Virus record (IMG/VR): IMGVR_UViG_3300002835_000094
Span: 24,987 to 88,986 of that record
Length of the DNA: 64,000 bases
Origin: a virus
Strand: one strand, 5' to 3'
Under the pieces are notes generated by a model that was given only the letters and a program-made list of their open reading frames with translations, was not told the origin of the DNA and did not search any database. Position 1 is the stretch's first letter. Every line of letters begins with the position of its first letter. Below, piece after piece: positions 46,583-53,856 of the stretch. Position numbers and translations under genes: made by a program.

Positions 46583-46604
46583 TATACGACTATATTGAGA
46601 CGGA

Positions 46605-46613
46605 AATAAATAC
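46605..46613 (+). promoter_or_regulatory. T4-like late promoter box
   Basis: AATAAATAC, predicted +1 about 46618, three bases before the ATG at 46621, with no ribosome site. Confidence 0.6.
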
Positions 46614-46620
46614 CTCTACT

Positions 46621-47007
46621 ATGGTATTAGTGAACGGCACCTTTGATATTATACACTCTGGGCATTTGGCACTATTAAATTACGCTAAGTCTTTGACTGA
46701 TAATTTGGTCGTAGCGATTGATTCTGATCGTAGAGTTAAAGAATTAAAAGGATCATCAAGACCTATCAATTCACAAGACGAACGCAAATTACTGCTAGAA
46801 AATCTCAAAGCTGTTGACAAAGTTGTAATATTTGATTCGGACCAAGAATTGATAGCATTGGTAGAACAATGTGATATTATGGTAAAGGGTAGTGACTATA
46901 TCGGAAAACCCATTGTCGGTGAATATTTTTGTAGGGAAATTATTTTCTTTGATAGATTAGATGGATACTCAACAACAGAAAAAATTCACAGTATTATTAA
47001 TCGGTGA
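46621..47007 (+). CDS. HldE C-terminal-type nucleotidyltransferase, 128 aa
   Basis: VLVNGTFDIIHSGHLALL contains the HxGH motif of the cytidylyltransferase superfamily. SRPINSQDERKLLLENLKAVDKVV and DGYSTTEKIHSI follow, as in the ADP-forming domain of HldE (RfaE domain II). It would join heptose-1-phosphate and ATP to ADP-heptose, the donor for LPS inner core. The kinase domain that is normally fused in front is encoded as the next gene, so the bifunctional enzyme is split and its order reversed. Confidence 0.85.
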   Translation: MVLVNGTFDIIHSGHLALLNYAKSLTDNLVVAIDSDRRVKELKGSSRPINSQDERKLLLENLKAVDKVVIFDSDQELIALVEQCDIMVKGSDYIGKPIVGEYFCREIIFFDRLDGYSTTEKIHSIINR

Positions 47008-47713
47008 CAGTTGTATTGATGAGTACCACTTTGGTACTGTTGATAGAATTAGTCCTGAAGCACCTGTGCCTGTTTTCAAACTGACTAAAAAAATATCTAA
47101 GCCGGGCATGGCAGCAAATGTAAAAGAAAACTTATTGATGCTAGGATTAGATGTTTGCTTTGTGACCAAAGGTAATTCAACTAAGATAAGATTAATTGAC
47201 GCTAAAAGCAAGCAGCATATCGTTAGAGTTGACGATGATATAAAGTCTGATCCACTAACTATAAATGAAATTTCAATAGACTTACACAACATTGATGCCG
47301 TTGTCGTTAGTGATTACAACAAAGGATTAGTAACTTATGATTTGGTAAAATCTATCAGGAAGAAATATTTAGGTCCTATTTTTATAGATACCAAAAAACA
47401 TGACCTCAAAGAGTTTGAAGGTTGTGTTGTAAAGATAAACGAAACAGAATTTTCAAAAGCAAACAGCACAACCAGTTCACTTATAGTGACACAAGGAAAC
47501 AAAGGTTGTACATATAACGGTGTGCAGTTTCCTGCCCGTGAAACTGAAGTAGTAGATGTTACTGGGTGCGGAGATACTTTTTTGGCTGCGTTAGTGTTTA
47601 TGTTTTTAGAAACCAATGATATAGTTAAAGCAATTGAGTTTGCCAATAAAGCTGCAAGTGTAACAGTTCAACATTTGGGCGTGTATGCACCCAAATTAGA
47701 GGAAATAAAATGA
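46961..47713 (+). CDS. HldE N-terminal-type sugar kinase (PfkB family), 250 aa
   Basis: DRISPEAPVPVFKL and KPGMAANVKENLLML correspond to the RfaE kinase blocks (PGGAANV has become PGMAANV), and DVTGCGDTFLAALVF holds the catalytic Asp and anion hole of PfkB kinases. It is about 60 residues shorter than the HldE kinase domain; the loss falls in the middle. Expected reaction: phosphorylation of heptose-7-phosphate. It overlaps the nucleotidyltransferase gene by 47 bases and the cupin gene by four. Confidence 0.82.
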   Translation: MDTQQQKKFTVLLIGDSCIDEYHFGTVDRISPEAPVPVFKLTKKISKPGMAANVKENLLMLGLDVCFVTKGNSTKIRLIDAKSKQHIVRVDDDIKSDPLTINEISIDLHNIDAVVVSDYNKGLVTYDLVKSIRKKYLGPIFIDTKKHDLKEFEGCVVKINETEFSKANSTTSSLIVTQGNKGCTYNGVQFPARETEVVDVTGCGDTFLAALVFMFLETNDIVKAIEFANKAASVTVQHLGVYAPKLEEIK

Positions 47714-48066
47714 GACTAGAAGGATTCGTTGAGAAAGGTTGGGGGCATGAATTTATATTTGCTACCAATGAAAAGTATTGTGGTAAGCTTTTAAAGTTTA
47801 ACAAAGATGCTAAGTTTAGCATGCACTTTCATGCCGAGAAAGATGAATCGTGGTATATATTGAGTGGTAAATTTAAAATAGTTTTTATTGAAACAAAAGA
47901 TGCCAGCATACATGACATTATACTTGAACAGGGTGCAACATGGCGCAATAGACCTTTACAACCGCATCAGGTAATTTGTTTAGAAGAAGGTACAATCATT
48001 GAAGTAAGCACGCCTGATAGTGTTGAAGATAATTACCGAGTACTACCCGGAGATAGCCAAAAGTGA
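47710..48066 (+). CDS. Cupin-fold protein, sugar-phosphate isomerase/epimerase-like, 118 aa
   Basis: A single cupin: MHFHAEKDESWYILSGKFKI contains the HxH...E metal motif, and RPLQPHQVICLEEGTIIEVS the second His. It resembles the mannose-6-phosphate-isomerase type II cupin group that often accompanies sugar-nucleotide genes. The opening VEKGWGHEFIFATNEKYCGK supports this. It overlaps both neighbours by four bases. It may isomerise or epimerise the sugar phosphate used by the heptose enzymes. Confidence 0.75.
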   Translation: MRLEGFVEKGWGHEFIFATNEKYCGKLLKFNKDAKFSMHFHAEKDESWYILSGKFKIVFIETKDASIHDIILEQGATWRNRPLQPHQVICLEEGTIIEVSTPDSVEDNYRVLPGDSQK

Positions 48067-48554
48067 AAAAATTATACTTAGACATGGATGGGGTAGTTGC
48101 TGATTTTGACAGGTACGCACTAGAGACATTAGGCGTTCCACCATCCAATGGCGTTTATCCTTTTGAGATTTGGAATCAATTGATTCAAAATCCTCGGTTA
48201 TACAGAGACTTGCAAAAAACACCATATGCTGATATACTTGTTACCAAGTGTCAAAAGTTTGCCATAGACAACTATTATGAAATTATGTTCTTAACAGCAG
48301 TGCCAAAGGGCAATGATGTACATTGGGCATTCTATGACAAAGTACTTTGGGCACAAGCTTACTTCCCAAACATACCTGTACACTTTGGACCCTATAGTAA
48401 AGATAAGCATATACATTGCAACACGGGTGACATTCTAATAGACGATAGACAATCAAATATTGTAGAATGGCAACAAGCAGGTGGCATTGCAATACATCAT
48501 GTAGATATAACCACAACACTTAGTCAATTAAATGAATATTCAAACCGCCGTTGA
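48063..48554 (+). CDS. HAD-family phosphatase, 5'-deoxyribonucleotidase-like, 163 aa
   Basis: KLYLDMDGVVADFD is the HAD nucleophile motif (DxDGV), FLTAVPKG the second motif with Thr, and ILIDDRQSNI the last with paired Asp. Length and motif spacing fit the small 5'(3')-nucleotidase group common in phages, which balances nucleotide pools. Because it follows heptose genes, a GmhB-like sugar phosphatase was considered, but the metal-site Cys of GmhB is absent. Starts at GTG 48063 in a gTGA overlap. Confidence 0.75.
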   Translation: MKKLYLDMDGVVADFDRYALETLGVPPSNGVYPFEIWNQLIQNPRLYRDLQKTPYADILVTKCQKFAIDNYYEIMFLTAVPKGNDVHWAFYDKVLWAQAYFPNIPVHFGPYSKDKHIHCNTGDILIDDRQSNIVEWQQAGGIAIHHVDITTTLSQLNEYSNRR

Positions 48555-48786
48555 TTTTCAAAAAGTAAGTGACCAACTACGCCGAGATTTGCGTAGTATT
48601 GGGTACAACCCTGACCTTAATAAAATGTTTCTGAATATTGAAAAAATGGTTAGTGAGTTGAGTAAAATAGAAGTTCTAGCCAGGCGAAACCCCAAATCAA
48701 ACATGACCTTAGACAAGGTAAATGAAATCAACAAGGCTATTGACCATTTAGAAAAGCTCATATTAATGGCCAAGATCATGTCCTAA
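48532..48786 (+). CDS. Unknown helical protein, 84 aa
   Basis: Predicted all-helical and charged (RRDLRSIGYNPDLNKMFLNI; KVNEINKAIDHLEKLI). It overlaps the preceding gene by 23 bases and ends two bases before an early-type promoter. No family recognised. Confidence 0.65.
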   Translation: MNIQTAVDFQKVSDQLRRDLRSIGYNPDLNKMFLNIEKMVSELSKIEVLARRNPKSNMTLDKVNEINKAIDHLEKLILMAKIMS

Positions 48787-48788
48787 AT

Positions 48789-48817
48789 TTGACAATAAAT
48801 CAATTTGGGCGTATACT
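48789..48817 (+). promoter_or_regulatory. Sigma70 promoter (probably early) 1
   Basis: TTGACA (48789-48794), 17-base spacer, TATACT (48812-48817). The -35 extends to TTGACAATAAAT and the spacer has TTTGGG, both shared with promoter 2. Confidence 0.85.
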
Positions 48818-48849
48818 ACATGTATTGACAGTTAACTAACGGGGCAAAC

Positions 48850-49119
48850 ATGTACGCAATAATGACCGAGCAACAAAAGCGTGAAGTCCGCATGTATGGC
48901 TGTACTGAAGCCGAAATGCGTGAGGCAGTAGAGCAAAGTTTGACCTTTCGGTTCTCGGGCCCTGCTATGTACGCCGCTAGTCTTATGTCTGATTGTCAGG
49001 AACTGTTGTCCTCTGACAACGGCGGGTTCTACGATTTTATGGTCGTTGAGGATGTCCGTCAAATGCTCAACCGTGCTAAGTGGATCCTTTTTGAATACTG
49101 CGACACAGTCCGCGGTTGA
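48850..49119 (+). CDS. Unknown small phage protein, 89 aa
   Basis: Soluble, mixed-charge protein (MTEQQKREVRMYGCTEAEMR; VRQMLNRAKWILFEYCDT) with three Cys. It follows a consensus sigma70 promoter with a short leader. Its codons end in C or G more often than those of the glycan genes, as do the next five genes. Early expression is inferred; no function recognised. Confidence 0.7.
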   Translation: MYAIMTEQQKREVRMYGCTEAEMREAVEQSLTFRFSGPAMYAASLMSDCQELLSSDNGGFYDFMVVEDVRQMLNRAKWILFEYCDTVRG

Positions 49120-49144
49120 CAATAAATGGATTTGGGTATATAAT
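49116..49144 (+). promoter_or_regulatory. Sigma70 promoter (probably early) 2
   Basis: TTGACA (49116-49121), 17-base spacer, TATAAT (49139-49144), a perfect consensus. The flanks and the leader (TACAT..AT.GACAGTTA) match promoter 1. Confidence 0.9.
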
Positions 49145-49176
49145 ACATACATAGACAGTTAGATAAAGGACTCAAA

Positions 49177-49443
49177 ATGTTTGTCGTTTTTCACACCGAA
49201 TTCCCGCATCAGGATAAGCGTTATTTCAAGACCAAGGCAGGTGCCAAGCGTAGTGCAACCTGCAGTAATCGTAACGCAGGAAAGTTTGTTTACAACTTTG
49301 TTGAAGAATCCTGGTTCGAACTCAAGTATGGACCGGTTGGTACCAAGGTCGTCAAGAACCTGATGACTGGTCAGAATGTTGTGATCGCCGAGGATACGCC
49401 TTGGTGTTGCAACCCGGCTAGCGAAACTTACTGGAGCATGTAA
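49177..49443 (+). CDS. Unknown small phage protein, 88 aa
   Basis: Basic, aromatic-rich protein (VVFHTEFPHQDKRYFKTKAG; FVYNFVEESWFELKYG) with a CC pair near the end (DTPWCCNPAS). It has its own perfect sigma70 promoter and AAAGGA ribosome site, and is followed three bases later by another small gene. Probably early, function unknown; small early proteins often take over host functions. Confidence 0.7.
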   Translation: MFVVFHTEFPHQDKRYFKTKAGAKRSATCSNRNAGKFVYNFVEESWFELKYGPVGTKVVKNLMTGQNVVIAEDTPWCCNPASETYWSM

Positions 49444-49445
49444 TC

Positions 49446-49715
49446 ATGTCTAAAGAATTTACGATTAAATTTTACTCTGATCCTGGCCATGGCTGGGGTG
49501 CAGTAAAGCGCAAGGTTCTGTTTGACCTTGGCATCGCCGACAAGATTTCTCATTTCAGTTATCAAAAGGGTGATACTGTATACCTTGAGGAAGATTGTGA
49601 CCTTTCTACCTTGGTAACTACACTGGCTACCAAAGGCACTGTAATCAAGTATGTTGAAAAGCATACCGATAATCGTAGCCCAATTCGCTCCTATGAGTGC
49701 TTTCGGGCAATCTAA
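49446..49715 (+). CDS. Unknown small phage protein, 89 aa
   Basis: Starts two bases after the preceding stop and is co-transcribed with it. The N-terminal FTIKFYSDPGHGWGAVKRKV and central YQKGDTVYLEEDCDLSTLV suggest a small beta-rich fold. Ends ahead of promoter 3. No function recognised. Confidence 0.7.
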   Translation: MSKEFTIKFYSDPGHGWGAVKRKVLFDLGIADKISHFSYQKGDTVYLEEDCDLSTLVTTLATKGTVIKYVEKHTDNRSPIRSYECFRAI

Positions 49716-49719
49716 GCAG

Positions 49720-49748
49720 TTGACGATAAATCCTAGTTGATATATACT
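49720..49748 (+). promoter_or_regulatory. Sigma70 promoter (probably early) 3
   Basis: TTGACG (49720-49725), 17-base spacer, TATACT (49743-49748); shares the TTGACrATAAATC extension with promoter 1. It drives the AAA ATPase gene, whose leader has ACGGAG near 49771. Confidence 0.82.
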
Positions 49749-49781
49749 TCAAACATCAAAACTTTTTTAACGGAGTAAACA

Positions 49782-50879
49782 ATGGCTCAAGTATCTGACA
49801 ATCTCACTATCACTAGTGTTCAGGCCCGCAAGGCAATTCTCAAGGCATTCAATGCCAATCGTCCTGTTTTCTTGTGGGGTCCTCCCGGCATCGGTAAGAG
49901 TGAGGTAGTTGCTGAAGTCGCCGAAGAACTCGGTGGCTTGGTAATTGATTTGCGTATGGCTCAAATGGAGCCTACTGATATTCGTGGTATCCCTTACTTT
50001 AACCGCGATAATGGTAAGATGGACTGGGCTCCCCCAGTTGATCTTCCCGATGAGGAACTTGCTAGTCAGTATCCCATCGTTGTATTGTTCCTTGATGAAA
50101 TGAACAGTGCCCCGCCCGCAGTACAGGCAGCGGGTTATCAACTTATTCTTAACCGTCGTGTTGGCAAGTATAAGTTGCCCGACAATGTTCGTATTGTTGC
50201 GGCAGGTAACCGCGATAGTGACAAGGGTGTTACTTATCGCATGCCGATGCCCCTTGCTAACCGTTTCGTTCACATTGAAATGCGCCCCGATTTTGCTTCA
50301 TGGCAAAACTGGGCTGTGAACAAGGGCATTCACAAGGATGTGGTTGGTTACTTGTCCTTCGCAAAGCAGGACATTTATGACTTTGATAGCAAGTCTAGTA
50401 GCCGTGCATTCGCTACCCCCCGTAGTTGGGTTTTCGTTAGCGACCTGATCAAGGACGAGGATGTTGATAACGACACTTTGTTCAATCTGGTTGCAGGTGC
50501 TATCGGTGAAGGTCTTGCTGTTAAGTTTATGGCTCACCGCAAGATTGCAGGCAAGATGCCCGAGCCATCTGACATTCTCAGCGGTAAGGTCAAGGATCTC
50601 GCAGTCAAGGAAGTGTCCGCTATGTACTCACTGACCATTTCAATGTGCTATGAATTGAAGGATGCACTTGACAACAAGCGAGTGGACAACAAAGAGTTCC
50701 ACAAGATGGCAGACAACTTCTTTAACTACATCATGGCTAACTTTGAGACTGAGTTGGTTGTGATGGGTGCTAAGATCGCACTTAAGACTTACAAGCTTCC
50801 GATTGAACCTAGTCAGTTGAAGAATTTTGACGAGTTCCACAAGAAGTATGGTAAGTACATTGTTGAGGCAGGTAACTAA
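49782..50879 (+). CDS. MoxR-type AAA+ ATPase, 365 aa
   Basis: Walker A FLWGPPGIGKS (residues 33-40 core) and Walker B VVLFLDEMNSAPP at about 103-115, then RIVAAGNRDSDKGVTYRMP with sensor 1 and arginine-finger-like residues, define an AAA_5/MoxR ATPase. Such ATPases work with a VWA-domain partner to remodel protein or metal-cofactor complexes. The partner is encoded at 51269-52552. It has a strong sigma70 promoter, Lys codons almost all AAG, and a terminator after it, suggesting strong early expression. Confidence 0.9.
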   Translation: MAQVSDNLTITSVQARKAILKAFNANRPVFLWGPPGIGKSEVVAEVAEELGGLVIDLRMAQMEPTDIRGIPYFNRDNGKMDWAPPVDLPDEELASQYPIVVLFLDEMNSAPPAVQAAGYQLILNRRVGKYKLPDNVRIVAAGNRDSDKGVTYRMPMPLANRFVHIEMRPDFASWQNWAVNKGIHKDVVGYLSFAKQDIYDFDSKSSSRAFATPRSWVFVSDLIKDEDVDNDTLFNLVAGAIGEGLAVKFMAHRKIAGKMPEPSDILSGKVKDLAVKEVSAMYSLTISMCYELKDALDNKRVDNKEFHKMADNFFNYIMANFETELVVMGAKIALKTYKLPIEPSQLKNFDEFHKKYGKYIVEAGN

Positions 50880-50918
50880 GATTATCTGTTTACTCCCGGG
50901 GTAGCAATACCCTCTTTG

Positions 50919-50944
50919 GGGTGGGGTAACACCCACCCTTTTTT
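50919..50944 (+). terminator. Rho-independent terminator after AAA ATPase gene
   Basis: GGGTGGG/CCCACCC stem with six-base loop and six T residues. A GGGTA-GCAA-TACCC hairpin (50899-50912) just upstream can compete with it for pairing. Confidence 0.8.
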
Positions 50945-50959
50945 AATTTAGGAAATTCT

Positions 50960-51211
50960 ATGACTGATAAGAAACTTCCAAACGGTTTGAAACTTGTTTT
51001 TGCACCGGGTGCGTTTGATAATTTTGAGGGCACCCAAGAAGAATTGGATAACCTAATCAAAGAGATTGAAGATGGATTTGCTGACGGAAGTTTCCTTGAG
51101 AAGGCAACACCCGTTGATATTGAAGATGGTACATGGTCCGAAGAAGAAATTGAACAACTAGAAAATTTCATTGATCAAGTGGAAAACGGTGGCAACCGCA
51201 GTACACATTAA
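50960..51211 (+). CDS. Acidic unknown protein, 83 aa
   Basis: Strongly acidic (LDNLIKEIEDGFADGSFLEK; WSEEEIEQLENFIDQVE), soluble, probably helical. It lies between the AAA and VWA genes, after the terminator and before promoter 4, with ribosome site AGGA at 50951-50954. It could be an adaptor or inhibitor for the pair, but nothing proves that. Confidence 0.65.
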   Translation: MTDKKLPNGLKLVFAPGAFDNFEGTQEELDNLIKEIEDGFADGSFLEKATPVDIEDGTWSEEEIEQLENFIDQVENGGNRSTH

Positions 51212-51212
51212 T

Positions 51213-51241
51213 TTGACAAATATTCGGTTTTCCGCTAGAAT
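51213..51241 (+). promoter_or_regulatory. Sigma70 promoter (probably early) 4
   Basis: TTGACA (51213-51218), 17-base spacer, TAGAAT (51236-51241). TAGGAG (51257-51262) precedes the ATG at 51269. Confidence 0.82.
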
Positions 51242-51268
51242 ATGTGTATTATCTGATAGGAGTCCACA

Positions 51269-52552
51269 ATGAGTGATGTAATTGCCCCTGCTAAAAAGAA
51301 GCGTAAGAGTAGCAAAAAGTTTGAAAATCTGATCGGCCCCACTGATCCTAAAATTGATGCACAAGCCCGTGAGCGGCTGGTTACTGCCCGAATCGGTTTG
51401 TTGCTTCGGCACTCATTTTTCGGTAACCTTGCAACACGCCTTCAATTGACCAACGCCGATGAGTGGTGTGGTACAGCGGCTACTGACGGTCTGAAGTTTT
51501 ATTACAATAGCCGTTTCATTATGATGCTCAAGCCCAAAGAGGTTGAGTTTCTTGTAGGTCATGAAGTGTTGCATGTGGTTTATGATCACATGGATCGCCG
51601 TGGTACACGTGATCCGCAAATCTGGAACATTGCCGATGACTATGCTGTTAATGCTGACTTGAAGCGCCATAAGGTTGGCCAGTTCATTACTACTGTGCCT
51701 TGCTTGTATGAATCTAAGTATGATGGCAAGCCTGCTGAGGAAATCTATGATGACCTCATGAAGAATGCGCAAAAGATTTCCATTGATGATTTGGTTGATC
51801 AAATGATTGACGACCATATGGACAATGAGAGTGACGACGGCGACGGTGAAGATGAGAAGGACGGTAAGGGTAAGCGTCCCAAGATGAGTCCTGAGGAACG
51901 TGAACGTGTCCGTCAAGAGGTCAAGCAAGCAATTCTTAACGCCGCACAATCAGCCGAAGCAGGTAGTTTGCCCAAAGGTGTTGAACGCCTGATCAAGCAA
52001 CATACTAATCCTGTCATGCCGTGGCGTGAACTGATTCAGACTAACTTGACCAGTGCTATCCGTACTGACTTTAGTTGGATGCGTCCTTCACGCCGTGGTT
52101 GGCATATGGATGCAGTCATGCCCGGTATGACCCCCGGTGAAGAAATTGATGTTACAGTAGCCATTGATATGTCAGGTTCTATTTCTAACAAGCAGGCTCA
52201 GGCTTTCTTGGGTGAGATTGCGGGCATGATGGAAGCGTTTGATGGTTACAAGGTTCATGTATTCTGTTTTGATACGGAAATCTATAATCCTGCTGACTTC
52301 ACCAGTGAGAATATGGATACGATTGATGGCTATGAACCAATGGGTGGTGGTGGCACTGACTTTGATGCTATCTTCCGATATCTCAAGGAAAATGCAATTG
52401 AACCCAAGCGATTGATTGTGTTCACTGATGGATATCCTTGCGGTAGTTGGGGCGACCCTGACTATTGCGACACTACATGGATCATTCACGGAGACCCCGA
52501 TCCTAATCCCCCGTTCGGGACGTTTGCCCTCTATGATGATAAAGTCAACTGA
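51269..52552 (+). CDS. Metallopeptidase-like/VWA-domain partner of the AAA ATPase, 427 aa
   Basis: The N-terminal half has VGHEVLHVVYDHMDRRG, an HExxH zinc site (His98, Glu99, His102), then WNIADDYAVNADLK, as in the DUF2201 metallopeptidase-like domain. A very acidic linker follows (about 185-205). The C-terminal half is a VWA-like domain with a MIDAS site: DMSGS (Asp300, Ser302, Ser304), GGGTDFD and FTDGYPCG. Together with the MoxR-type ATPase it forms a chaperone-like pair as in RavA-ViaA. Target unknown. Own sigma70 promoter. Confidence 0.88.
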   Translation: MSDVIAPAKKKRKSSKKFENLIGPTDPKIDAQARERLVTARIGLLLRHSFFGNLATRLQLTNADEWCGTAATDGLKFYYNSRFIMMLKPKEVEFLVGHEVLHVVYDHMDRRGTRDPQIWNIADDYAVNADLKRHKVGQFITTVPCLYESKYDGKPAEEIYDDLMKNAQKISIDDLVDQMIDDHMDNESDDGDGEDEKDGKGKRPKMSPEERERVRQEVKQAILNAAQSAEAGSLPKGVERLIKQHTNPVMPWRELIQTNLTSAIRTDFSWMRPSRRGWHMDAVMPGMTPGEEIDVTVAIDMSGSISNKQAQAFLGEIAGMMEAFDGYKVHVFCFDTEIYNPADFTSENMDTIDGYEPMGGGGTDFDAIFRYLKENAIEPKRLIVFTDGYPCGSWGDPDYCDTTWIIHGDPDPNPPFGTFALYDDKVN

Positions 52553-52787
52553 GGAAATTATCATCTATGAAAGCCCCGACGGGGGCAAGACGGTCTACGC
52601 TAAAAAACCTGGCGAGACCGTTCGCCATCTACATAGTGTAGATCCTGTATGGCAAAAAGAACAAGAGTTGCAAATACGCTGGGTAAATTTAAAAGAAGCC
52701 GTGTTCATGGCTGACAGTGATCCAACATTAAACGATGCTATAAGTAAAGTGGAGATGTTATATGCTCTCAAGAAAAAAGAATGTTAA
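52533..52787 (+). CDS. Unknown small protein, about 84 aa
   Basis: Start set at ATG 52533 (52536 equally possible), overlapping the end of the VWA gene by 20 bases. An upstream extension of the frame lies inside the conserved VWA domain and is unlikely. Product: IIIYESPDGGKTVYAKKPGE, then a helix ending in KVEMLYALKKKEC. Function unknown. Confidence 0.6.
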   Translation: MMIKSTEEIIIYESPDGGKTVYAKKPGETVRHLHSVDPVWQKEQELQIRWVNLKEAVFMADSDPTLNDAISKVEMLYALKKKEC

Positions 52788-53133
52788 ACATTATTTGGCA
52801 ATGTGGGACATGCTGGGCCTTGAATGCATATTTGATGTGGGTCAGGCAAAAGCCGAAATTGAAAGATGGGAAAAGGAAGCGATATGGTCAAAATTAAAAG
52901 AACAATCACACCGTGAAAAACCAAATCCTATTCCTCTCAACATGATGATTTTGCGAGCCAAATTTAATAGCCAACGCAGTTATGAAATTTACGAATTCAA
53001 CAGCACCATGACTGAGAATCAATTACGGAAAGAGTTTGCTAAAAATCCGCAACCTCTTGTTGATTGGATTCGGGAAAACGGGCATAAAATTTATAGTGAT
53101 TACGAAAAGACTAAAAGGAAAATGATTGTATGA
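52762..53133 (+). CDS. Unknown protein, 123 aa
   Basis: Helical, charged protein (MWDMLGLECIFDVGQAKAEI; WDxxx-type start) overlapping the previous gene by 26 bases and the next by four. A GGAG near 52751 serves the start. The middle has MMILRAKFNSQRSYEIYEFN. No family recognised. Confidence 0.65.
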   Translation: MLSRKKNVKHYLAMWDMLGLECIFDVGQAKAEIERWEKEAIWSKLKEQSHREKPNPIPLNMMILRAKFNSQRSYEIYEFNSTMTENQLRKEFAKNPQPLVDWIRENGHKIYSDYEKTKRKMIV

Positions 53134-53543
53134 TGCTCATCGGTACAAGTTTTGGCGGGTGTCTTAAATCTATTCTTGCAGGCGAAGTGTCCGAGGAAGA
53201 TGTTTTATTGATAATCACACGCACACGAGCCAAAGACCTTGAGGGTGTGTTAAAGGTAGCTGAAGGATACTACCGTGACGGTAATAATTATGTCAGCCAC
53301 CCTTCTAATTATGTGTTCAGTAAAGATGTAAATTTAGAAGATGTTAAATCGCTTACAGCCAGACTTTACCTAGCCGGTAAAATTCATCAGCCTAGAAATT
53401 ATGGGCACGATACTGGATTTATACACGGTGATATGTCTAGAATGGCATTGTGGATGGAAGTTAATCCTATTGGTTTGAATGATAATCCCGCTGTCATTGA
53501 AGCCTACGAAAAATATAAAGTATTAGATAGTCTTACTAAATGA
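53130..53543 (+). CDS. Unknown protein, 137 aa
   Basis: Starts in an ATGATG overlap with the preceding stop. The N-terminus MLIGTSFGGCLKSILAGEV and the block EDVLLIITRTRAKDLEGVLK suggest an alpha/beta fold, and YGHDTGFIHGDMSRMALWME follows. Similar proteins are frequent in T4-like phages, but I cannot name the family. Function unknown. Confidence 0.65.
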   Translation: MMLIGTSFGGCLKSILAGEVSEEDVLLIITRTRAKDLEGVLKVAEGYYRDGNNYVSHPSNYVFSKDVNLEDVKSLTARLYLAGKIHQPRNYGHDTGFIHGDMSRMALWMEVNPIGLNDNPAVIEAYEKYKVLDSLTK

Positions 53544-53800
53544 TTGAATATTCTATAGATGAAATTACTTGGTTTACTGAGCGGCAGTTAGACTATAAGC
53601 CGATCCATTTTATTATAGCCAATGCTGCTATATACGACACATCATTGGATGAAATCGTAGAATGGATATATAATAACCTCTCAGGTAGATTTACTATTTT
53701 GGATGGTAATGAATTTATAAGTTTGTCCAAATCTCAGTATTATAAATTTGCATTTGAAGATCCGCAAGAAGCTACATACTTTACCTTGCGTTGGTCTTAA
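53540..53800 (+). CDS. Unknown protein, 86 aa
   Basis: Small acidic alpha/beta protein (SIDEITWFTERQLDYKPIHF; FAFEDPQEATYFTLRWS) starting in an ATGA overlap. The C-terminal FxFEDPxxATxFxLRW pattern recurs in phage proteins of unknown role. Last gene before a late promoter. Confidence 0.65.
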   Translation: MIEYSIDEITWFTERQLDYKPIHFIIANAAIYDTSLDEIVEWIYNNLSGRFTILDGNEFISLSKSQYYKFAFEDPQEATYFTLRWS

Positions 53801-53826
53801 CTTTTTTTCTGCATCTATCTTCTAAC

Positions 53827-53835
53827 TGTAAATAC
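53827..53835 (+). promoter_or_regulatory. T4-like late promoter box
   Basis: TGTAAATAC, identical to the pstS box but without Pho half-sites. Predicted +1 about 53840; AAGGAG (53843-53848) then serves the ATG at 53857. Confidence 0.6.
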
Positions 53836-53856
53836 AAGCTATAAGGAGAACACAGT

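Noticed and set aside
48063-48554. GmhB-type heptose bisphosphate phosphatase
   Set aside because: The position after the heptose genes is suggestive, but the GmhB Cys-rich metal loop is missing and the motif spacing fits small nucleotidases.
49767-50273. Minus-strand open frame opposite the AAA ATPase gene
   Set aside because: It lies over the Walker A/B coding region, with no promoter or ribosome site; a shadow caused by codon bias. The same holds for other minus-strand frames, for example at 36080-36493 and 51413-51949.
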